DNA from: Stramenopiles sp. TOSAG23-3
Lineage: Eukaryota; Sar
NCBI GenBank assembly: GCA_900128585.1
Contig: LT642345.1
Span: 1 to 17,426, forward strand
Length of the DNA: 17,426 nt
Reading direction: 5' to 3'
Shown here in pieces: positions 1 to 7,388 of this stretch. Both the position numbers and the translations under genes were made by a program. Under the pieces are notes generated by a model. The model did not search any database and was not told where the DNA came from. It worked only from the letters and a program-made list of their open reading frames with translations. Each line of letters opens with the position of its first letter. Positions within the stretch are counted from its first letter, which is position 1.

Positions 1-2
1 GA

Positions 3-70
<68 letters not shown>

Positions 71-72
71 AA
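1..72. repeat. (GAAA)18 microsatellite at left edge
   Basis: Eighteen uninterrupted copies of GAAA open the window, followed by a short imperfect AAGAAGA tail and then T-rich DNA. The repeat runs off the left edge, so its true length is unknown. Related GAAA/CTTT and GAA/CTT tracts occur at 6034-6294, 9807-9834 and 10067-10395, so this repeat type is common in the spacers here. Confidence 0.97.
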
Positions 73-189
73 AAGAAGATATTTTTTTTTAATATTTTTT
101 AAAATAATAAATAATAATAATAATAATTAAGATTTTTTTGTTGATGAGAAGAAGAAAGAAGTCATGAATGTAATAATACACAGTTAAAA

Positions 190-197
190 TATAAATA
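190..197 (+). promoter_or_regulatory. TATA-like element upstream of chromatin gene
   Basis: TATAAATA lies 173 bases before the start codon at 370. A very similar TATATAAATA lies before TOP3B (12561-12570). The surrounding DNA is AT-rich, so chance occurrence is quite possible. Confidence 0.35.
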
Positions 198-220
198 ATA
201 TATTTTCAATTAATTCATTT

Positions 221-226
221 CACGTG
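221..226. promoter_or_regulatory. CACGTG palindrome (E-box/G-box type)
   Basis: CACGTG is the classical target of bHLH and bZIP factors. It lies about 25 bases downstream of the TATA-like element, in otherwise AT-rich DNA, and I noticed no other copy in the spacers. Function is inferred only from the motif and its position. Confidence 0.3.
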
Positions 227-369
227 TTTTTTTTTTACTTTTTTACTTTTAGAATTTATTATAGATTGTTTAGTGTGGTTGGTGCACGTTTTGTTTGTTT
301 CGTTTGTGTGTGCCCCTTTACTTCCTCTTCTTCTTTTGGGCAGTGTGGTGGATAGGATACGTGCCAGCC

Positions 370-3300
370 ATGTCGTTGAACATTGCACGGTTGGAGGCTG
401 CGTTGGCGGAGTATGAGGCGCGGACAATGAGCGACAACGGAACGCGGCGGGAGCTGGCACTGTCGAGTGCGAACGCGAGGGGGATACAGGCCGTGAAAGA
501 GCCGAAGACGAAGCACTTGTGGGCGTCCAACCTTCAGAATCAGTTCGTTAGGAGGAACAGCGTGAAAAAGTACAAAAGGGCGAAAGAGAACGACGGCGGA
601 AAGCGGAAGCGGCCCGACGTGGAGGCGACCCCGACGACGGGGAAACGGGGCCGCCCCGCAGGCTCGAAAAACAAGCCCAAGCCCGAGCCGGGAAGCTCTG
701 CAATAGACGGGAACTCGACATACAGCGACTACTTGAAGCAGTTTTCCGACCAATCGTTTCCCTCCAACGGATCAGGGCTTGGGGCCTCGTCCTCGTCGTT
801 GCTGATGAAGTCTGCAAACTACTCCGTGTTCGACAACACGTCCAACCGGAGCGTGGTCGTTTCCGCGGCGGACCGGAAGAAAATGACATTTTGGACAGAG
901 GTCTGCGGCCCTTACTTTTTGTCTGTCGATGAGATCGGCATTTTGCCAAAGAATTACAGGGAAATGTCATACCAGGCGGAGAAGTTGGCGTCCGCGGAGC
1001 GGTGCGCCAAGGACCTTGCGGCCATGGAGAAGCGCCACGCGTTGAATGCGGAGCGCCGGAAACGAAAGGGCCCGCCGGCGTCGGAGGCTCGCGAGATGAG
1101 GGAGATGCAGCTGAGTCTGGCCCAGGCCCACCGGGACGTGACGATGGCCCAGAGACACCCGGGAAAAATAGAAAAGATAAAAAAGGACGACGGACTCGTG
1201 CCGCTAGGCCCGCGGGGGCAGCACTTTAGAGAGGTGTGGGCGGCGGAAGACCAGGCCATCCAGGACGCGCTGAACCCCGGCGCGGCGAGGCGCCGGGCCA
1301 GGTACGAGCAGCAGCAGGAACGCCGCAAGGGCAAAGACAGTTCGGGCAGGGGCAGCAGGAGCTCGAAGCGCGCGTCTGCCGTGCCAAAGAATACTCCCTT
1401 CAAGGAGGGGGAGGTGTGCCACGTTCTGATGCCGAAAGGGGAGATCGTCACCGTCCGCATCACCAAGAAGCACAAGGGCGGGACGTTTGACGTAAAGTAT
1501 ATCGTGGGCAAAAATCGTATCACCGGGGTCGAGCGAAAGCAGCTGTTCCGCGAAGGGGAAACGCCGGAAGAGGACGACGAAGACAAGGAGGACGACGAAT
1601 CGTCCTACAACGGCCTGGGTGAAGGGAAAGAGGGGCAGAACGGCCTGTCCATTCGGACGTACTTGCGCATCGACGGGGAAGACCCGGTGCCGAACCGCTC
1701 CGCGCTGAAGAACCTTGACGGGTCCGTCAACACGGACTTTGTCTTGCGGTGCTGGACGGACGACTCGCTGGGGGGGGGCGAGCGGGAGAACAGCGGCGGC
1801 AAGAGAGGAAAGAAGGGGGCGGGGAACGTGAAGCTCGTCCTGATAGACGATAGAGCCGAAGATGCAACGACGTGGGTTCCTGTCCCGTACGATGGCACCG
1901 CGGCGGGCATCGAAATGAGCAAAGACAACTGCGGCGCCATCACCCCCGCAGTCCCAAAGCTGCTCGCGGGACACTCCCTGTTCTTTGGGAAGGGTGGGGC
2001 GCGTTTGAAGAACAACAAACCCCTCAGGAGTTTTGGGGCGGACGAGGTGAACGACCAAGTCAACATTACCCTGACAGATTTGGAAGTGATGGAAGCAGTG
2101 CCGCGGGAGGAGGTCGACGAGGTGGCCGCAGAGATGGGGTACTTGCAGTGGAAACTAGGCGTTACCCAAAAGCTAAACGAGGGGATGGCAGAAACGTTCA
2201 AGGCCAGGGTAGAACTGGAAATGCTGAAAGAACAGGCGATGAACAAGCGGTTGAAGGCCTTGCAAACTGCCAAAGAAACGTACGAGGCCCGTTTCAATAC
2301 GGACCAAGAGAGAATACGAAGGTTGCGGTTGCAGGAGTTCGAGCGGCGAAGGGCGGCGGAGATCAAGCGACGGCGCGAGATCGCGCTGCTGCAGCAAAAG
2401 TCGAAGGTGAAACGGTCCAATAATTTGAAAAACAACCGAAACAGGACAGTCCAGCGCCGGGAAGAGATCGCCCGCGCGACCAGGGAGACCCGGTCGACGG
2501 ACAAACAGAACTTGAAGAAAACCATGTTTGGCACGACCAGCGGCCCGGAAGATGAAGTTCGCACCCTGCTAGAGTCGTGCGTCGGGTACGTGGTCATGTG
2601 CAACACGCCCGCTCTCGTCCCAAAGGTCAGCCCAGAGGAAGAAGCCAGGAGGGCTGCGGAGAAGGCCAAGAAGGCAGAGAAAGTGAAGCGGGACCTTTTG
2701 CTCAAGAAGAAAATCATGGCGGAGGCGTTGGAGGCAAAAGCGAAGAAAGAGAAAGCCCGCAAGAAGCGTATGGACGACGCAAAAAAGCGCAAGTTCGAAG
2801 AGGACCTGACCGCCTCGCTGTATCAAATGGGGAGAGAGTTCGAGCAGCTTCACCACTACCGTGAAAACCAGAGAGACGCAGCGAAGAGAAGGAAGAAGAA
2901 CGAAAAGCGGGAAGAGTCCGAGCAGACGAAGTTGAAACAGCTGTGCTCCATGGCGAACAAACTGCTGGGCGCGAAGGAAAACTCCCAGGGGGAACAACGC
3001 TACTGCCTTTGCCGCACGGTGCAGAACGACGATAAGTTTTACATTTGCTGCGACATTTGCGAGGACTGGTTCCATGCTAGTTGCAGCGGCGTTCCTGCCG
3101 CTGTCGCGAAAGACATCGACGCTTTCGTTTGTCCAATATGCCAAATTATAAGCGCCCGGTTTCACACGGACAAGTCCAAATGGTGCCGCACTTCTTTCAA
3201 ACCGTCGGTGGACATATCACTTTTGGGATCGTACGAAATATACAAATACCGTAAAGAGGCCTTGTTGAAGGCATCGTCCATGATCGAAAAGATCGAAGAC

Positions 3301-5583
3301 GTGCGGTACCGGCGACAGTTGGCGCAACTAAAGCGCTTTCACAGCCAGATGTTGGCCAAAGTGAAACGCAAGAAGCCCAAGGACCGCCCTTTGATAAAGA
3401 TTCGCCTTCGTAAAGTGGGACCACGGGAATACCGTCATGTAAACCCGAGAAGCAAAGTGGGAATACCCCACCAAAAAACAATGCACGAGATCGAAGAGGC
3501 CATTCCGCTGATGCCGCTGCGAGTAAAATTTATGAAACTGAAACCAACCCCTCCCGGCGACTCTGTTGAAGACGGAGGCCGAAAGTGCGGCATCCCGGGG
3601 TGCAAGCGCGATTGGAAAGTCTCGGGGCCAGAACCGATGCAGATACCAAAAAGACGCCGAAGCGCCATTTCGTTATTCACAACGTCGGTTCGGAAGAAAA
3701 CGAAAGCGGAGAATCCCAAGCTGGGCCGTACAGAGTTGACCGAGTTGATTCATCGCCGTTGGGAAGAAGCGAAAGATGACGAGAAGAAAGAGTTCGAAGA
3801 AAAGGCACAACAGCTGAAGGCCGAATACGACCAGCACAAGGCGAAGCTGAAGGCGGAGTTGAAGTCGGCGAAAAAGGCGTCGAAGATGAAAATAGCAAAG
3901 CAGTGGCCAACGCGCCCGAAAAGGCCGGCCAACCCATACTTCATGTTCTGCTCAACCCTGCGAGCGGAGTTGCGACAGAAAAACCCAGGCATATCGACAG
4001 GAGAGCTCTCCAGACTTCTGGCCAAACGGTGGGGAGAGCTAGACGCATCGAAAAAGAAGGTCTTCGAAGACGAGTACGCGTTGCGGCAGAAAGCGTATCA
4101 CGAAATTTTGGCCAAGCATAAGGAGACTGGGAATGGGAAGGTGAACCTGCACCTCCCAGACGCGCCGCAAAAGCCGAAACGAGTCCCAAGTGCGTACTCG
4201 CTGTTTGTCGGCGAAGAAAGAAAGCGGCTTTCAAAGGGCGCCGGAAAAATAGACTCCTCGTCCCTGTCGCTGCAGTGTGGGGCCAATTGGCGATCCCTTT
4301 CGACTACCGAAAGGAAGACTTACGAAGACCGAGCTGCGGCACTCAAGATCGATTACGAAACGAAGATGACTGCGTATCGGGACTCTATGAAGCAGTACCG
4401 CAAAAACGCAAAAATTGCTGAAAAAGAGGCAGCTAGGGCCAACGGAAATGTTGAGCGTCCACCCATTACTGAAGGGTCCAGTGGTCCGTCTTCCTCGGTC
4501 GTTGAGATCCCCCCGGTGCCCGAGCGCAACAAATTCGGGGGGAAATCTCCCGCCAATATGGCGCCGGAACCAGCTAAGGATCGGTTTTTGTGCCTTAGCA
4601 GCTTATCGAACGATCAACCTTTCTACCTAAAATCAGGGGCAAGCCAACGATGCGGTTTTATGAGTGTGTTTGGTCAAGTGGATGTCATTCAAACAACCTT
4701 TGTCGACATGGATTACATTTCCGATGCCGACAGGACCGAACTTGACGATTGGCGAGACGACGAGGGGGAAGAATCGGAGGAAAGCAGCTCCGAAAGCGAC
4801 AGCGAGGAAGACAGCTCCGAAAGCGACAGCGAGGAGAGCGACGGCAGCGAGGATTCAACCAGTAGCGAAAGCGAGGAATCGAGCAGTAGCGGTTCGGAAG
4901 ATGCTGGCAGCGACGCCGGTGAAGAAAAAAACACTGGAGCGGCGGCGGCGGCGGGAGAGGTCGAAAAGACGGAAGTTCCGCAAGAGCCCTTCGACGAGGC
5001 TGTTGAAGCCACACGCGAGCCCGATCCACTGGAAGGCGAACCGACTGGGACTGGGGCGCCCGCAGCGAAGCCGGCCGAGGAAACGGGGACGGATGAAGCG
5101 CACGCTATGGCCACCTTGCCGTTGCCCCCGAAGCCCCGGCGCCCGTACAAAATCAAAGGGCAGCTTATGGATTGGACCTTGGCCGACGGGACCCACCCCA
5201 AAATTTATGTGTCGTCCAACAACTCCGACGTGTTGGCATCAAGCCAGTTTCAGTGGGAGTACGACCAGGCCAAGGCCAGCCTGGACCAAGAAGAGTATGA
5301 AGACGCTTTGTTAGAGTTAGAGCATATAGATTACACCCTGGAAGAGTTCGTCCCGCCCAGCGTCCAACGCCAACAGGAAGAAGACGAAGAACGCGCAAGG
5401 CGCGAGGCAGCAGCGGAAGATGCAAACATATCCGATTTAGAAGAAATCGGAGACGACGACAGTGACGATGCCGACAGTGCTGGTGAGAATTTGGCATTGA
5501 ACTTTGATTTATCCAGCGTATCAATGTTGGACGATTTGACTTTTGACGAGGAAGACATTGACGACGGGGAAGTTTTGGTGTGA
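370..5583 (+). CDS. Large chromatin protein: AT-hook, Tudor-like, PHD, three HMG boxes
   Basis: A 1737-residue, probably nuclear protein. Visible in order: basic N-terminus with an AT-hook-like KRGRPAGSKNK (about 92-105); a Tudor-like beta-barrel segment (about 343-395) with the typical FDVKY...V...L pattern; long charged helices, probably coiled coil (about 585-855); a PHD finger (878-925) with ligands C879, C881, C894, C897, H902, C905, C921 and C924; three HMG boxes (about 1093-1160, 1180-1250, 1267-1340); a Ser/Glu/Asp tract (1463-1515) rich in CK2-type sites; and an acidic C-terminus. The PHD finger resembles BPTF's and keeps aromatic-cage residues Y878, Y891 and W900, so H3K4me3 reading is predicted. 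HMG boxes and AT-hooks bind DNA, often bent or AT-rich. The open frame extends upstream to a TTG at 295, but that would add a hydrophobic leader unsuited to a nuclear protein; ATG 370 has good context. I do not recognise a named orthologue with this architecture. Confidence 0.92.
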   Translation: MSLNIARLEAALAEYEARTMSDNGTRRELALSSANARGIQAVKEPKTKHLWASNLQNQFVRRNSVKKYKRAKENDGGKRKRPDVEATPTTGKRGRPAGSKNKPKPEPGSSAIDGNSTYSDYLKQFSDQSFPSNGSGLGASSSSLLMKSANYSVFDNTSNRSVVVSAADRKKMTFWTEVCGPYFLSVDEIGILPKNYREMSYQAEKLASAERCAKDLAAMEKRHALNAERRKRKGPPASEAREMREMQLSLAQAHRDVTMAQRHPGKIEKIKKDDGLVPLGPRGQHFREVWAAEDQAIQDALNPGAARRRARYEQQQERRKGKDSSGRGSRSSKRASAVPKNTPFKEGEVCHVLMPKGEIVTVRITKKHKGGTFDVKYIVGKNRITGVERKQLFREGETPEEDDEDKEDDESSYNGLGEGKEGQNGLSIRTYLRIDGEDPVPNRSALKNLDGSVNTDFVLRCWTDDSLGGGERENSGGKRGKKGAGNVKLVLIDDRAEDATTWVPVPYDGTAAGIEMSKDNCGAITPAVPKLLAGHSLFFGKGGARLKNNKPLRSFGADEVNDQVNITLTDLEVMEAVPREEVDEVAAEMGYLQWKLGVTQKLNEGMAETFKARVELEMLKEQAMNKRLKALQTAKETYEARFNTDQERIRRLRLQEFERRRAAEIKRRREIALLQQKSKVKRSNNLKNNRNRTVQRREEIARATRETRSTDKQNLKKTMFGTTSGPEDEVRTLLESCVGYVVMCNTPALVPKVSPEEEARRAAEKAKKAEKVKRDLLLKKKIMAEALEAKAKKEKARKKRMDDAKKRKFEEDLTASLYQMGREFEQLHHYRENQRDAAKRRKKNEKREESEQTKLKQLCSMANKLLGAKENSQGEQRYCLCRTVQNDDKFYICCDICEDWFHASCSGVPAAVAKDIDAFVCPICQIISARFHTDKSKWCRTSFKPSVDISLLGSYEIYKYRKEALLKASSMIEKIEDVRYRRQLAQLKRFHSQMLAKVKRKKPKDRPLIKIRLRKVGPREYRHVNPRSKVGIPHQKTMHEIEEAIPLMPLRVKFMKLKPTPPGDSVEDGGRKCGIPGCKRDWKVSGPEPMQIPKRRRSAISLFTTSVRKKTKAENPKLGRTELTELIHRRWEEAKDDEKKEFEEKAQQLKAEYDQHKAKLKAELKSAKKASKMKIAKQWPTRPKRPANPYFMFCSTLRAELRQKNPGISTGELSRLLAKRWGELDASKKKVFEDEYALRQKAYHEILAKHKETGNGKVNLHLPDAPQKPKRVPSAYSLFVGEERKRLSKGAGKIDSSSLSLQCGANWRSLSTTERKTYEDRAAALKIDYETKMTAYRDSMKQYRKNAKIAEKEAARANGNVERPPITEGSSGPSSSVVEIPPVPERNKFGGKSPANMAPEPAKDRFLCLSSLSNDQPFYLKSGASQRCGFMSVFGQVDVIQTTFVDMDYISDADRTELDDWRDDEGEESEESSSESDSEEDSSESDSEESDGSEDSTSSESEESSSSGSEDAGSDAGEEKNTGAAAAAGEVEKTEVPQEPFDEAVEATREPDPLEGEPTGTGAPAAKPAEETGTDEAHAMATLPLPPKPRRPYKIKGQLMDWTLADGTHPKIYVSSNNSDVLASSQFQWEYDQAKASLDQEEYEDALLELEHIDYTLEEFVPPSVQRQQEEDEERARREAAAEDANISDLEEIGDDDSDDADSAGENLALNFDLSSVSMLDDLTFDEEDIDDGEVLV
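3001..3144 (+). other. PHD finger, BPTF type (domain)
   Basis: Encodes residues 878-925 of the chromatin protein with the full C4-H-C3 zinc pattern. The KFYI and DWFH segments match the fold and cage of H3K4me3-reading PHD fingers such as BPTF. Of the four cage aromatics in BPTF, three positions look aromatic here; the one in the loop after the first Cys pair is not. Confidence 0.9.
3646..4392 (+). other. Three consecutive HMG boxes (domain array)
   Basis: Encodes about residues 1093-1341. Box 2 is the most canonical, with RPKRPANPYFMF, an RWGEL turn and a lysine-rich third helix. Box 3 has PKRVPSAYSLF and NWRSLS. Box 1 is more divergent (KRRRSAISLF, RRWEEA). The three differ clearly from each other, so they are not a recent tandem duplication. 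A short CGIPGC motif (residues 1073-1078) precedes box 1; I cannot assign it to a known zinc module. Confidence 0.88.
4785..4838 (+). repeat. 27-bp tandem duplication in acidic Ser/Glu/Asp tract
   Basis: Two adjacent 27-base units encode the acidic serine motif SSESDSEE twice. The first 24 bases are identical, including silent positions, so the duplication looks recent or is kept uniform by slippage. Confidence 0.85.
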
Positions 5584-5658
5584 AGAAAGAGTAACACATA
5601 TTATTGTAGAGTGGAGTCTAATTTATATAGCTCTCATGAGATTATTTTAACATAGCAT

Positions 5659-5679
5659 TTTAGAATTTAGAATTTAGAA
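5659..5679 (+). repeat. (TTTAGAA)3 tandem repeat
   Basis: Three exact heptamer units about 75 bases after the stop codon of the chromatin gene, followed by a T run and another TAGAAT. Probably replication slippage; a role in 3' end formation cannot be judged. Confidence 0.85.
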
Positions 5680-5760
5680 TTTTTTAGTAGAATTTTCATT
5701 TATTTAATTTTATTATAGTGTATACATATAATAGTACCTGGTATAGATATTTTATTATAT

Positions 5761-5783
5761 ATATTTAGTAGTCTACTAAATAT
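5761..5783. repeat. Palindrome with 11-bp arms
   Basis: ATATTTAGTAG, one central T, then its exact reverse complement. It lies in the AT-rich 3' region of the chromatin gene and could be cruciform-prone or a binding site for a dimeric protein. Confidence 0.75.
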
Positions 5784-6033
5784 TATAATACCAAGGGTTT
5801 ATTTTGTACATCCAAACCTCTTTTTTTGATGAAAAGATGATGACCATTGAATGAAGATACAATTGTTCCAATGGTATTCATATGTAATTTAGTGATGATT
5901 AAATAATAATAATTATTTTTTTGTGGAGAACGGGTGCTGCCGTATTTGACCTGACTATTTAACTACTCCAATGTACCTATGTATTATACTATAAATATAA
6001 TACCCAAAAAAATAGGGAGAGCAGCACAGCGGC

Positions 6034-6208
6034 GGGAAGAAGAAGGAAAGAAGAAGAAGAGAGAAGAAGAAGAGAGAAGAGAGAAGAAGAAGAAGAAAGA
6101 AGAAGAAGAAGAAAGAAGAAAGAAAGAAGAACAAGAAGAAGAAGAAGAAAGAAGAAGAAAGAAGAAGAAGAAAGAAGAAGAAGAAAGAAGAAGAAAGAAG
6201 AACAAGAA
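6034..6208 (+). repeat. GAA/GAAA purine tract
   Basis: About 175 bases almost entirely of A and G (C only near 6131 and 6203), an irregular mix of GAA and GAAA units. Six-frame translations of it are Lys/Glu low-complexity and are not genes. A pyrimidine tract able to pair with it follows at 6263-6294. Confidence 0.95.
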
Positions 6209-6262
6209 TTATTATTATTACAGCAGTATTAAATTATTATTTATTAATAATAAAAAAAAAAA

Positions 6263-6294
6263 TTCTTTCTTCTTCTTCTTCTCTTCTTTCTTTC
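6263..6294 (+). repeat. CTT pyrimidine tract, partner of the upstream purine tract
   Basis: A 32-base pure C/T run lies 54 bases after the purine tract, separated by TTA-rich DNA. In single-stranded form it could fold back on the purine tract. Another copy of this purine-spacer-pyrimidine arrangement lies at 10067-10395. Confidence 0.9.
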
Positions 6295-6543
6295 AACCAA
6301 CATATTTTTTTATAATATATTATTTATTATAATAATAAGCTTCTTACATATTATAATAATTGAATGATAAAGGAAGAAAGCAAATGCATGGATGATTTTA
6401 AGTCTATGTTTCATTAACAGAGTAAGTAAAAAAACTCCAGAAAAGGAAACTGTCTGCATTGTGTTTTATCTACTCTCAGTATTTCATTTTGCTACGTTTC
6501 TCATCACACGCACAACCAGCCAGGCGAGAACAAAAGAACGACG
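6295..6543 (+). other. Promoter and 5' leader of eIF4E
   Basis: The spacer is AT-rich to about 6420, then becomes normal leader sequence. A GTAAGT at 6422-6427 and a pyrimidine-rich CTACTCTCAG ending at 6479 would fit a 58-base 5'-UTR intron, which is speculative. No TATA element stands out from the AT background. Confidence 0.4.
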
Positions 6544-7134
6544 ATGGCGTCAACGACCAACGAAACCAACCCGTTGGATAGGAAGTGGTGCATTTTTGAG
6601 CACAAAAACTGGAAGGCTTATACAAAACTTGCAACGTTCGATTCGGTGGAAAATTTTTGGGGCTATTGGGATCAAATGCCTCTTCCAAGTACCTTTTTTT
6701 ACAACGGTCAAGCTAAAGGGTCAATTGCTGGCAGGGAAGTGGAAGCGTTCTCAATATTCGAGCACGGTATTGAACCGACGTGGGAAGACCCACAGAACTT
6801 GGGCGGGGCAATGGTATGCTTTAAAACGGAAAAAGTAAAGCTCGAGGCTCTAGATACTTTCTGGGAAAATCTTGCCCTGGCTTTGATCAGCGGGGATCAC
6901 CGGTTGTCTAAAATTTTGTGCGGAATTCGCGTTGCCGATAAGAGCAAGTCTGGCAAATACAAAAGCCCAACCGTGACAAAACTGGAGCTGTGGTTGAGAA
7001 CCGCTTGCGATGAGGACCCAGGGATGCAAGCGGAATTGAAAGAGCTGTTTGAGAGTTGCTTAAGTGATGGGAGTGGCCGTAGCGCGAGTGATAGGGGCAT
7101 TGACGTGGAGTTCAAACCGCACCCAAAAATGTAG
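6544..7134 (+). CDS. EIF4E: Translation initiation factor eIF4E (mRNA cap-binding)
   Basis: A 196-residue protein that binds the 7-methylguanosine cap of mRNA and, through eIF4G, recruits the ribosome in the cytoplasm. Numbering against human eIF4E from memory, W23 and W80-E81 correspond to the cap-stacking W56 and W102-E103; W39 corresponds to the dorsal W73 that contacts eIF4G; W150 corresponds to W166. K133, K135 and K146 fall where basic residues contact the cap phosphates. The usual Trp in the strand after WEDP is Met90. About 12 extra residues lie between W39 and W80 and about 7 between W107 and W150; similar insertions are described in some protist eIF4E classes. The N-terminal regulatory tail is short. 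ATG 6544 sits in a strong context (A at -3, G at +4). The gene converges on MRE11, with 254 bases between stop codons. Confidence 0.94.
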   Translation: MASTTNETNPLDRKWCIFEHKNWKAYTKLATFDSVENFWGYWDQMPLPSTFFYNGQAKGSIAGREVEAFSIFEHGIEPTWEDPQNLGGAMVCFKTEKVKLEALDTFWENLALALISGDHRLSKILCGIRVADKSKSGKYKSPTVTKLELWLRTACDEDPGMQAELKELFESCLSDGSGRSASDRGIDVEFKPHPKM

Positions 7135-7388
7135 GAAACTTTGAAACATGGAATGGGCTTACACACACATATTATTAAATCGTGTAACGAAAGTAAAATA
7201 AATTGTTTTGTCGTCAGAAGGGTTGCGTCACTTTTGAAAAGAAAGCTCTCGTAAAAAATCTGCACCGAGTAGTTAGCTTGTGAGAGCGACAAAGAAGTCG
7301 TACGTTTGCTTGCGCCCCGTAATAAACCGTATTTATGTTATAATACGATTCGTACATATTTAAGATTTAAGGAACAAAACCTCAATCT
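7135..7388. other. Convergent spacer between eIF4E and MRE11
   Basis: Short 3'-to-3' spacer without a gene. It holds ACACATATTATT at 7165-7176 (also found after the chromatin gene), an AATAAA for eIF4E at 7197-7202, and a weak CGTATT/AATACG inverted repeat at 7328-7347. The two 3' UTRs may overlap on opposite strands. Confidence 0.55.
7197..7202 (+). terminator. Candidate poly(A) signal of eIF4E
   Basis: AATAAA 63 bases after the eIF4E stop codon, a normal distance for a polyadenylation hexamer. Whether this organism uses AATAAA is not known from the sequence, and the region is AT-rich. Confidence 0.35.

Larger units (their letters stand above)
73..369 (+). other. AT-rich spacer and 5' leader of the chromatin gene
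   Basis: The stretch between the GAAA repeat and the first gene is AT-rich up to about 280 and then changes to G/T-rich leader sequence. It holds a TATA-like element, a CACGTG palindrome and a long T-rich run (about 227-250) ending in CTTTTAG, which resembles a 3' splice acceptor. Between the TATA-like element and position 370 there is no ATG, so 370 would be the first start codon of a transcript beginning just downstream of it. Confidence 0.6.
5584..6033 (+). other. 3' region of chromatin gene and AT-rich spacer
   Basis: No gene is visible. The stretch holds the 3' end of the chromatin gene, a short heptamer repeat (5659-5679), an 11-bp-arm palindrome (5761-5783), and a more complex island near 5925-5975 that I cannot explain. 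The word ACACATATTATT at 5594-5605, just after the stop, recurs after the eIF4E stop. Confidence 0.6.

Noticed and set aside
295-369. Upstream extension of the chromatin gene with a signal-peptide-like hydrophobic leader
   Set aside because: The first codon is TTG, not ATG, and a secretory leader does not fit a nuclear DNA-binding protein. ATG 370 is the first ATG and has good context.
1605-2792. 395-codon open frame on the minus strand opposite the chromatin gene
   Set aside because: Ser/Phe/Leu-rich complement of Lys/Glu-rich coiled coil; no domain.
5832-5960. C/D box snoRNA-like motifs (ATGATGA at 5837, GTGATGA at 5892, CTGA at 5951)
   Set aside because: The terminal stem is poor, the D' box is not clear, and these short motifs are expected by chance in this composition.
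5979-6332. Open frame of Lys/Glu repeats
   Set aside because: It is translation of the GAA microsatellite and contains no non-repeat domain.
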